The notes beneath the pieces are model-generated. The model worked only from the letters and a program-made list of their open reading frames with translations. It had not been told where the DNA came from and did not search any database. Both the position numbers and the translations under genes were made by a program. Below are positions 60,801-64,000 of a stretch of DNA of 64,000 nucleotides, in pieces. How positions within the stretch are numbered: position 1 is the first letter of the stretch; every line of letters begins with the position of its first letter. Where the stretch lies: positions 41,590,116 to 41,654,115 of the forward strand of contig NC_058190.1 in NCBI RefSeq assembly GCF_907165205.1, given 5' to 3'. This DNA is from Coccinella septempunctata (lineage: Eukaryota > Arthropoda > Insecta > Coleoptera > Coccinellidae).

Positions 60801-61049
60801 AGTTTTCGAAATCGACGACAAAACCTTAAGTTTGCCCATAAGGGCTCTATTCTAGAGACTCAAACTGTTATGCCTCATGAAATCAGTTTATTTCCGTTAC
60901 AGAGTTCAAACTTAAGCATAGAAGAATTTCACCAGTCGCTACAGGAGGTCACAAATTTTCCTCTTCGACCTTTTGTGCTGCCACTTCTTCGATCACATCT
61001 ACCTTTGTTACAGAGGGAAATTCATGCAATGGCAAGATCCAATAAGCAA
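27782..61049 (+). CDS. nvy: nervy, MTG/ETO (RUNX1T1/CBFA2T) family co-repressor, 5' part
   Basis: Proteins of this family are nuclear scaffolds that link DNA-binding factors, including bHLH proteins, to histone deacetylase complexes; in Drosophila, nervy acts in neural precursors and has also been linked to axon guidance. Three coding exons join in phase: 27782-27869 (ends phase 1), 60255-60592, and 60903-61049, for 191 residues so far. Residues 30-108 are rich in Pro, Ser and Asn, with TPDSPEG resembling the family's conserved N-terminal PDSP. Residues 108-190 form the TAFH/NHR1 domain: [47 protein letters not shown] and [14 protein letters not shown]2, NHR3 and the MYND zinc finger are not in the window, so the gene runs off the right edge. 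Splice sites are GTAAGT, GTGAGA and GTGAGT with AG acceptors. The long first intron is full of transposons. Identity is firm; alternative first exons cannot be excluded. Confidence 0.93.
28190..29268. repeat. Host repeat copy 1, carrying MITE B copy 3
   Basis: Flanks of the MITE (AAGAACAATTAGAGACACGA before it, TATTCTGAATCAGAAAAAAT after it) continue a repeat that is also seen at 36805-37790. The tail, GGAGGATGCGGTTTTGGCC to CACCCACCATGTACAGGG, resembles the end of MITE family A, so the host repeat is probably an older family A relative. Confidence 0.7.
28247..28912. mobile_element. MITE family B, copy 3 (666 bp)
   Basis: Left end CAGGGTGAGTCTTTGACTCG and right end ...AGACAAAGACTCACCCTG are inverted, with TA on both sides. 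The paralogous site near 36858 (ATGTATAATCAATATTCTG) lacks the insertion. Confidence 0.88.
29269..31684. other. Intron sequence, GC-richer at 29680-30060
   Basis: The patch at 29680-30060 is CpG-rich and non-repetitive within the window, with a TGTAAACA forkhead-like site near 29810; it could be regulatory. A 30-bp direct duplication lies at 30787-30816 and 30874-30903. No gene recognised. Confidence 0.4.
31685..32374. mobile_element. MITE family B, copy 4 (690 bp)
   Basis: TA-flanked, starts CAGAGCGAGTCTTTGACTCG and ends ...GAGTCGAAGACCCACCCTG. The ~100-bp arms are inverted, and the interior matches the other copies, including a GCCGAATCGGAAAAAATGG block. Confidence 0.88.
32375..33348. other. 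Intron sequence
   Basis: No gene. A CAGGGTGTCCCTAAAACAAT block at 33024 looks like the left end of another TA-flanked MITE whose right end I could not find. Confidence 0.4.
33349..34508 (-). mobile_element. mariner element, full length but inactive
   Basis: Terminal inverted repeats TTAGCCTACTATAGAACC (left) and TTAGCCTAGACCAGTTCC (reverse complement of the right end) bound about 1160 bp. The minus strand encodes a mariner transposase broken by deletions and frameshifts. Preserved pieces are the helix-turn-helix linker ([17 protein letters not shown], near 34165), [20 protein letters not shown] with the second Asp (about 33700-33640), and [17 protein letters not shown] with the third Asp in another frame (about 33610-33560). 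Upstream coding sequence is deleted between about 34200 and 34300 relative to the copy at 51605-52355. The first Asp motif is the FWDCHG-like segment near 33830. Confidence 0.85.
34509..36065. other. Intron sequence
   Basis: No gene or element recognised. Short ORFs (60-84 codons) lack family features. Confidence 0.4.
36066..36418. mobile_element. Palindromic MITE (about 353 bp)
   Basis: Arms of about 85 bp are inverted: TTAGAACTATTTAGAGG and ATATCGAAAACCGTTA on the left, TAACGGTTTTCGATAT and CCTCTAAGTAGTTCCAA on the right. TA flanks both sides. There is no coding capacity. Confidence 0.85.
36805..37790. repeat. Host repeat copy 2, carrying MITE B copy 5
   Basis: It matches 28190-29268 outside the MITEs (AAGAACAATTTTAGATACGA; GAAAAATGAGTTTTCACTTA; GAAGATAGAAGGGTGCCG). 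The MITE is inserted at a different place in each copy. Confidence 0.75.
37101..37645. mobile_element. MITE family B, copy 5 (545 bp, internally deleted)
   Basis: TA-flanked, CAGGGTGAGTTTATCACGCG to ...CAAAGACTCACTCTG. The central region is shorter than in copies 2-4. The paralogous site near 29130 (CCCTTTTAATTTGAAATC) is empty. Confidence 0.85.
37791..39029. other. Intron sequence with a palindromic pair
   Basis: GTGTTACATATATGTAACGC at 38919 and its approximate inverse GCGTTACATATGTGTAACAC at 38983 lie 45 bp apart; each is itself nearly palindromic. A 125-codon plus-strand ORF at 37773-38150 has no family features. Confidence 0.45.
39030..39190. repeat. Fragment of the ~173-bp repeat family
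   Basis: It matches 9225-9380 (GAAGAGGAAAATGGAAT, TCTTCGATATTCGA, CAAAGAGTAACTCTT). Confidence 0.65.
39317..40667 (+). mobile_element. Family F transposon, copy 1, with a nested MITE
   Basis: Terminal inverted repeats of about 40 bp: TATACTCCATTCACATTTAT and GGTTGGCCATGAAAT on the left, inverted at the right end. It matches 61921-63061 in opposite orientation along its length. A small conserved block near 39780-39880 could encode a peptide beginning with STIRKIVNE, in the style of a helix-turn-helix, after a plausible splice acceptor (TTATATTTCAG). No DDE core is visible; the superfamily is unknown. Confidence 0.8.
39397..39521. mobile_element. 125-bp Harbinger/Tourist-like MITE nested in family F
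   Basis: Ends CGGCCGGTTTCATAATCAAA and, in reverse, CGTCCAGTTTCATAATCAAA flank a palindromic interior (CTTTAACTTTAAAGCTTCC against AAGCTTTAAGCTTAAAG). A TAA direct repeat at 39394-39396 and 39522-39524 is the target duplication. Related copies at 24600, 62980 and 55110 are empty at this point. Confidence 0.9.
40668..41179. other. Intron sequence
   Basis: Nothing recognised. Confidence 0.4.
41180..42510 (-). mobile_element. LINE (jockey-like) reverse-transcriptase relic
   Basis: The minus strand carries consecutive reverse-transcriptase fragments of a non-LTR retrotransposon: [19 protein letters not shown] (about 42420-42360), AAGFD and YPEFI (about 42205), [11 protein letters not shown] (about 42060), [19 protein letters not shown] (about 41870-41810), [12 protein letters not shown] (about 41715-41680), the catalytic-type YGDD (about 41630, replacing the usual YADD), and further on [15 protein letters not shown] (about 41375-41330). 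Order and spacing match the pol ORF of jockey/CR1-like elements. Multiple stops and frameshifts disable it. Neither the endonuclease part nor a poly(A) tail was found. Confidence 0.88.
42511..43734. other. Intron sequence
   Basis: No gene recognised. It may hold more eroded retrotransposon 5' sequence, but I cannot show it. Confidence 0.35.
43735..44015. repeat. Dispersed repeat family H, copy 2 (inverted relative to copy 1)
   Basis: Matches 5884-6225 reversed: AAAAGAGCCGTGCTT, GACAATTTTCTGCCAG, TTCAGCCACAATCGATCGCC. Confidence 0.75.
44016..45139. other. Intron sequence
   Basis: GC-richer at 44220-44900, with eroded ORFs on both strands. Possibly an old mobile element, but no diagnostic motif was found. 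Confidence 0.35.
45140..45340. repeat. Dispersed repeat family H, copy 3 (partial)
   Basis: Matches 5950-6110 in the same orientation (ATCGTTTTGATGCCATTTGA; GAAGAAGTCA; TTTTTGTCAGATG). Confidence 0.65.
45341..46102. other. Intron sequence
   Basis: Nothing recognised; two overlapping ORFs at 45678-45968 show no family features. Confidence 0.35.
46103..46640 (-). mobile_element. LINE 3' relic (RNase H/C-terminal region)
   Basis: On the minus strand, [20 protein letters not shown] followed by MGLA (about 46350-46290) matches the segment after the RNase H domain in jockey/R1-type pol proteins (usually LLTGHCGLxxHLxxMGL). The upstream fragment [15 protein letters not shown] (about 46540) would belong to the RNase H region in another frame. 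It lies on the same strand as the relic at 41180-42510 but is separated from it by other repeats. Confidence 0.65.
46641..46958. other. Intron sequence
   Basis: Nothing recognised. Confidence 0.3.
46959..48302. mobile_element. Foldback element family D (1344 bp, ~365-bp arms)
   Basis: The left arm (46959 to about 47320) and right arm (about 47940 to 48302) are inverted copies with few differences, starting CAGGGTGGCCATTTGAAAAC and flanked by TA. The ~600-bp centre has no ORF of note. A second copy begins at 63858. Confidence 0.92.
48303..49154. other. Intron sequence, GC-richer at 48480-48880
   Basis: No gene recognised; overlapping plus-strand ORFs of about 60 codons have no features. The window's best Tc1 element follows with its TA target at 49153-49154. 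Confidence 0.4.
49155..50689 (-). mobile_element. Intact Tc1-like transposon (1535 bp)
   Basis: The ends are inverted repeats: left CACTGCGCAAAAAAATTAAC and, in reverse, right CTCTGCGCAAAAAAATTAAC, continuing GCACATT. TA flanks both ends (49153-49154 and 50690-50691), the expected Tc1/mariner target duplication. The single ORF is undamaged. Outer TIRs differ at about one position in 27, so it looks young. Confidence 0.95.
49368..50402 (-). CDS. Tc1-family DD34E transposase, complete
   Basis: The 344-residue protein would cut the element at its TIRs and insert it at TA sites. An N-terminal paired-like helix-turn-helix spans about residues 8-52 ([20 protein letters not shown]), followed by the GRPR motif at 60-63 that commonly contacts DNA in this family. 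A second helix-turn-helix lies at about 66-112 ([10 protein letters not shown]). The catalytic triad is Asp155 in FTDESRF, Asp246 in MDDNARPH and Glu281 in [12 protein letters not shown], with 34 residues between the last two, as in Tc1. The strand IMVWGGI lies at 194-200. Length is the family norm (about 340). No stop or frameshift occurs. The ATG lies 287 bases inside the right TIR end. It is antisense to nervy. Activity is not proven; only sequence integrity is. Confidence 0.95.
   Translation of the reverse strand: MQRETRNLTQEECAQAVVLREEGWTYTRIAERFGVSHTSVSRMLQRFRETGMNVRRPGQGRPRVTTAIQERYLRVSSLRQRFATAHLLQIQLEQTHEVPISTLTIRNRLREYDLRPRVAARGPALTPAHRRARLDFAREHIHWEEADWERVLFTDESRFCLYHCDRRSLVYRRPHERYAQCNFLNTTGFGGGSIMVWGGISLTARTDLVVVDNGAMNADKYIRNILEEHVVPFAPYIGENFIFMDDNARPHRARIVQEYLEEVEVSRMEWPARSPDLNPIEQVWDILNRRLRSSENHPATLNDLRIQLGEIWEGLDQSILRSLILSKNRHCRAVINARGGNTKY
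50692..51604. other. Intron sequence with a (CA)11 microsatellite
   Basis: The CA repeat is at 51565-51586, next to the broken end of the mariner copy that follows. Nothing else recognised. Confidence 0.45.
51605..52355 (-). mobile_element. mariner element, truncated copy
   Basis: The right TIR (reverse complement TTAGCCTAGACCAGTTCC) and the N-terminal half of the transposase are present. Coding starts at 52219 with [19 protein letters not shown], shifts frame near 52150, then reads [32 protein letters not shown] and [20 protein letters not shown], ending just after the first catalytic motif (ASYFWDCHE, about 51640). The C-terminal half, which survives in the copy at 33349-34508, and the other TIR are missing. 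The two copies complement each other in what they retain but neither is functional. Confidence 0.88.
52356..53130. other. Intron sequence, GC-richer at 52560-52760
   Basis: A non-repetitive CpG-containing patch with overlapping minus-strand ORFs but no recognisable protein. Candidate regulatory sequence only. Confidence 0.35.
53131..53440. repeat. Dispersed repeat family C, copy 2
   Basis: Matches 7700-8020: CAGGGTGGGCAAAATTGG, TAATACCTGAACTAC, GGGCGATTTCAACTTT, TTATCTCCGTTTCTGTTTGT. Confidence 0.7.
53456..54938 (-). mobile_element. Decayed full-length Tc1-like element (1483 bp)
   Basis: TIRs ACTGCTCCACATGAGTTAGG (left) and, in reverse, ACTGCTGCACAAGAGTTAGG (right) with TA flanks. The same family produced the deletion derivative at 20785-21254. 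Confidence 0.9.
53640..54684 (-). pseudogene. Tc1-like transposase pseudogene
   Basis: Coding begins at 54684 with [19 protein letters not shown] and a helix-turn-helix ([20 protein letters not shown]), then a stop at about 54499 ends the first frame. Another frame (54426-54118) holds [17 protein letters not shown] and the first catalytic motif [12 protein letters not shown], ending in a stop just before the IMVW-like strand ([10 protein letters not shown]). Further on, FQFLDDNAR (about 53965) keeps the second Asp, followed by an insertion-type frameshift, and [18 protein letters not shown] (about 53860-53800) keeps the final Glu. At least three disabling changes are visible. It belongs to a lineage distinct from the intact element at 49155. 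Confidence 0.9.
55040..55172. repeat. Family F terminal fragment (inverted)
   Basis: Shares GTGGCAACGTCGTT, ACCTCCGTTTTAGTTAC and CGACTGCTTTTATAAATGTG with the right end of the element at 61921-63061. No insertion is present at the position where copy 1 carries the nested MITE. Confidence 0.75.
55173..56025. other. Intron sequence
   Basis: Moderately GC-rich at 55540-55760, with two overlapping minus-strand ORFs (85-111 codons) that resemble nothing I know. Confidence 0.35.
56026..57330. repeat. ~265-bp tandem repeat, five copies, with a TCTCG-rich start
   Basis: The landmark GTAAAAGTCTCGTAGTCTCG recurs near 56064, 56272, 56536, 56804 and 57069 (spacings about 208, 264, 268 and 265). Each unit also carries GAATGAAGTTGTCTGATCTT and GTCGCTAGCGATACCT. 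A run of TCTCG repeats at 56023-56045 precedes the array, and AGACTCTCG motifs follow to 57540. Confidence 0.88.
57331..58499. other. Intron sequence
   Basis: The first 200 bases keep TCTCG/CGAGA motifs and a 112-codon ORF (57319-57657) of charged, low-complexity composition; I do not call it a gene. The rest is AT-rich. Confidence 0.4.
58500..58860. promoter_or_regulatory. Non-repetitive CpG-richer patch with a CTCF-like site
   Basis: CAACAGATGGCGCC at 58642-58655 fits the AGATGGCGC core that is known for insect CTCF. The surrounding 200 bases are GC-richer than the intron. Function is inferred from one motif only. Confidence 0.3.
58861..59135. repeat. Spacer and a fragment of the ~173-bp repeat
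   Basis: From 59030, GAATTTTTAACTGACCCCAT and TCTCCTAGAAAAATCATCGT match units at 9230-9950. Confidence 0.65.
59150..59840 (+). mobile_element. LINE 3' relic with C-terminal zinc finger
   Basis: The plus strand reads the end of a non-LTR retrotransposon pol protein: [71 protein letters not shown] and RARLR*SGHILRM (59200-59520), ending in [19 protein letters not shown] (about 59765-59825), a CCHH finger common at the end of such proteins. A few stops and a frameshift disable it. It is in the sense direction of nervy. It is not the same lineage as the relic at 41180-42510. Confidence 0.85.
59841..60254. repeat. End of nervy intron 1 with another ~173-bp repeat fragment
   Basis: GTAACCGTTTGGTCTTGAGG with GATGGCCAACTTTCGACAC (59988-60055) matches the tandem repeat at 9230-9950. 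The tract CTTTCTTTCAG then forms the exon 2 acceptor. Confidence 0.65.
60255..60592 (+). CDS. nvy: nervy exon 2: Pro/Ser-rich region and start of TAFH/NHR1
   Basis: It completes the split Ala codon and adds 112 codons. Key segments are CKTPDSPEG, a [11 protein letters not shown] stretch and [19 protein letters not shown] followed by [12 protein letters not shown]. The donor is GTG|GTGAGA. The exon is clearly more GC-rich than the neighbouring intron. Confidence 0.95.
60903..61049 (+). CDS. nvy: nervy exon 3: second half of TAFH/NHR1
   Basis: After the acceptor TTCCGTTACAG, 49 codons in phase 0 read [20 protein letters not shown] to ARSNKQ, then donor GTGAGT. In vertebrate MTG proteins the same domain also ends with a Lys-Gln pair, and the protein continues in the next exon, which lies outside the window. 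Confidence 0.96.
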
Positions 61050-61920
61050 GTGAGTATTTGATATGATATGATAGTATCTAATATGAATATGCATAGAAGA
61101 AGTAAGAAGTCTCATTAGAAATTATCGAAATCAAAGCTCAACTTTTCCTTGCAATTTCCATTTAAATTCGTTCTTTCACGTATACAGTGTGCAACGGCGG
61201 ATGGCCTATCAGACGTTTATAGAGGACTAATAACTAATAACAATTTTTTGCTGAAAATTTGCAGGTTGGGGGTTTTCTACAATGAACTTTCAGCCTAAAA
61301 TATTTTCAGACTTCCGATTATACGAACTGCATGATAACTCTTCGAATTCCGAAAACCAATAACCAAAATTCTATGTGCCGATAGATAATTCCTTCTGTAG
61401 TTTCCGGTAGTCACAGAGATATCAGGCACACAAATTTGATGCAACCCATTTCTTCAATTTTATCTATCTAGAATTTCTATCTGTCTAGAATTTCAAATGA
61501 TTAAAATGTTTAGTTCATTAGGAAGTAAGTTGAAGATATTAACCATTATCGAATTGAAAATGTGGCTGCTAATTTGTCGCCCGAGCTATAGAAATGGAAA
61601 TGTTATTTCAGAACCAGCCATTCGAAGAACCAGCGATCAAAGTATTTCACGAACTCACGAAGCACTAATAATATGCAAATTACAAGTAGATTAAGGAACA
61701 GAGAGCTCGAAAAGGGTAGATTAAAGAAAAATAACAGAGTTATAAGGAATTCAAACTAAGAATGTATTGTTTCAAGTAGTATCTTTCCCGAGCAATGGGA
61801 AATTTCATAGTTGTTTTAGGCAGTTCAGCTGATGATGCGATAGGCATCTTCAGAGACTTTTCGGTCTAAAGAAAGATTGTAGTTCCTAACTAGATAGAGG
61901 AATTTGATGAAATCAGTATG
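61050..61920. other. nervy intron 3, first part
   Basis: Nothing recognised. No further nervy exon (NHR2, NHR3 or MYND) could be read up to 64000. Confidence 0.5.
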
Positions 61921-63061
61921 TATACTCCATTCACTTTTATTTTAGCGCTCGGTTGGCCATGGAAATTTGCCACATTTCACTCTGTATAATACGAAAATGT
62001 GGGGTTATGAAGCTTGTCAAAACATTTTTGAGTTTTAAATCAACGCTATATTGCCCGTTCTACGTAAAAGTTTCTGTTATTACGTATTTTATCACAATGT
62101 CGAATCTCTTCGGAAAATATGTGACGAACATAATTGAAGTTTATACAAACTGATTGAAGGCATACCAAATCCAGTTATTTGCATGGAAAATACAAGAGAT
62201 CATTATAATATCATAATATGTGCTAGCTTGAGGAGAGTAAATGTTCGTTATCTTCTTTGGCTAAAGTTTGAATACGTTACATCAGTTGTAGATTTCAAAA
62301 ATATTAACCCGAAGATGAAATGCATATGATGCAGTGGTTGGGAATGGGTATCTCCCGAAGGAATTTACAGATAATTACAAGAATGTTAGATTCTTCAACA
62401 AAAATCATCTTGCATCAATACAAGTAAAAAGAATTAAAGGAAGTTTCAAGTCAAGATGTGGCTATCCATCTTAATACATTGATATAATAATAAAAATTAG
62501 GTATTTATTGGTACCTTAATACAATGTATAGGACAAGTCGAATGAAAAATAGAAAAATCAATTTTCGGGAACTTATTCTACGATGACATTCATCGAAAAT
62601 CCTGTAGTAAACTTTTCGCATTAATTCACTCAAACATAAAATTCTCAAATGCCATCACTTTTTTGGGTCTACCAATAGAAGGAATTTCTTTGTCATCCTC
62701 TTCATTAACAATCTTTCTGATTGTGGAAATATTCACCTGAAATATAAGTCGTTTACATTCATATGAAATATTATATGAATTCACTGACATTGGCTACCGT
62801 CTGACGTATTGTGGATTTTAGAATATGGTATAACTATTTGAATGAGCGGACCTGAATTCTAAATAGCACTTCTTGAAACCCTGTCTCTTTTTTCAATGAC
62901 TTTCGGCATTTTCGTAATAAAAATTGATATTAGTTGTGGCAACGGCGTTATGACCTTAACGACATTTCATGAGTGCCAACCTCACTCCGTTCTAGTTACA
63001 AAAACTTGAGAAAATTATTTCATGGCCAACCGACTGCTGAAATAAATGTGAATGGAGTATA
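61921..63061 (-). mobile_element. Family F transposon, copy 2 (1141 bp)
   Basis: Ends TATACTCCATTCACTTTTAT and, in reverse, TATACTCCATTCACATTTAT. It matches the copy at 39317-40667 in opposite orientation, without the nested MITE. The minus strand keeps the block [20 protein letters not shown], ending in a stop after ENFMFE (about 62740-62630), and a short MPKVIEKRDRVSRSAI segment before it (about 62912). Confidence 0.85.
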
Positions 63062-63857
63062 CTTTCCGATATAGAAATACAATGAAAAGTATCGAACATA
63101 CCTCTGGAAAGACCTCACTGAGATTTTCAAATGATTTGTAAGTGCAACTTTTTTGGTTATTGCTGTTACTTTCGAGGAGAAAGTGCCAACATCTGAAGCA
63201 GCCTTCGAGGAAACATTTCGATGGAAATTCTGTTACTGCTTCTTTCTTCCCATTAATTACCTATTCATTTTCAGGGTTTCCCAAACTGAGCGCTCGGATA
63301 TAAACAGCTCCAATTTGGCGTTCAGTGATACTTGAATTACCGAAAAATATTGCCCAATAAATCATGCTCGAATCCAATACGGACTCCACACTGCTCGAAA
63401 TACAAATCAAAAAATAATAGTCAAAACTTTGTTCGACAAAACTCTGGGTTGGATTGTAAAATCTTACGGCAGTTTTCCACTTTTGAGTTTTATGATAGTT
63501 CGACCGTTTGGTGCAATGTGGGTTTTACAATTTTCGATAATTAAAACGGCTAATTGCCTTTTACACCTATAGCCGATTTGGCGAAATATTGAAAGTGCTG
63601 AAATTGTTAAAACGGCTTCAGAATGCGATAGCCGATATATCGTTTGTAATTATTTCACGGGGAGTCGGGACAGAAATATGCCAATTTTAATCATAACTCA
63701 TCAGATTGATATTATTGAAACCTTTCCAAGCCTTAAATTTTTGTTCGAAAGGAAAAGTTTTTCGACGTATTTTGATGATGATTTAACTTCCTCGACTTGA
63801 TCCCCGTAGCGTCCAAGGCATCACAATCGAGATTTTAAATAGTAGGTATATTGTATA
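63062..63857. other. nervy intron 3 sequence
   Basis: Short ORFs only; nothing recognised. Confidence 0.4.
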
Positions 63858-64000
63858 CAGGGTGGCCATTTGAAAACGAAACAGAGTCAATTATGGGCGA
63901 ATTGGCCGAGGCAGGTCGATTTTTTTGGAGGAGGCACTTTTTGACGCATAATTCATTAGTGAAATAGCCAAACCCTAAACGGTACTCACCCTCAATTTTG
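63858..64000. mobile_element. Foldback family D, copy 2, cut by the window edge
   Basis: Starts CAGGGTGGCCATTTGAAAAC after a TA, as copy 1 does at 46959, and keeps AGGCAGGTCGATTT-like sequence before diverging. Confidence 0.8.

Noticed and set aside
61611..61700. Possible next nervy exon after TTATTTCAG
   Set aside because: The translation does not resemble any MTG/ETO segment and soon reaches stops.
1..64000. CRISPR arrays, bacterial operons, tRNA or rRNA genes
   Set aside because: No direct-repeat/spacer arrays, Shine-Dalgarno-led gene chains, tRNA cloverleaf boxes or rRNA-like segments were noticed; the window is insect-like nuclear DNA.

Overview
The window is eukaryotic nuclear DNA, almost certainly from an insect. 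It is AT-rich, has GT-AG introns, is dominated by Tc1/mariner-type DNA transposons and their short derivatives (MITEs), and carries relics of non-LTR retrotransposons. I cannot name the species; a beetle fits the type of repeats, but this is a guess. Only two host protein genes can be supported.

Gene 1 (640-1218, minus strand) is a complete two-exon gene for the ribosome biogenesis factor RLP24 (RSL24D1): 173 residues, one 57-bp intron and an L24e zinc finger. Gene 2 (27782-61049, plus strand) is the 5' part of nervy, the insect member of the MTG/ETO (RUNX1T1/CBFA2T) co-repressor family. Its start codon lies in a small exon at 27779-27869. After a 32.4-kb intron come exon 2 (60255-60592) and exon 3 (60903-61049), which together encode the TAFH/NHR1 domain. 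The rest of nervy lies beyond the right edge, and its 5' UTR exon(s) should lie upstream of 27778.

Layout. 1-1.3 kb: RLP24. 1.3-27.7 kb: no host gene found. This stretch holds several TA-flanked MITE families, a 24-bp minisatellite inside a foldback, a perfect 59-bp-arm hairpin, a ~173-bp tandem repeat, a nested pair of TIR elements with GGGGAGACT-type ends, relics of Tc1 and mariner transposases, and a ~490-bp tandem repeat. 27.8-60.2 kb: nervy intron 1, packed with further MITEs, two copies of one mariner family, a LINE relic with reverse-transcriptase motifs, a 1.34-kb foldback, one structurally intact Tc1-like transposon (49155-50689, 344-residue DD34E transposase), a decayed second Tc1-like element and a ~265-bp tandem repeat. 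60.2-64 kb: nervy exons 2-3, then intron sequence with an inverted copy of a 1.1-kb element that is also present in intron 1.

The two host genes have no evident functional link. The transposon copies give good internal evidence of history. One 125-bp MITE has a TAA target duplication and three empty paralogous sites. One MITE family sits at two different TA sites in two copies of the same host repeat. MITEs abut exactly at the central TA of CCCTGTACAGGG. I found no new operon-like or defence-like system. The most testable ideas are the intact Tc1 element and the inverted repeats that flank nervy exons 2-3.
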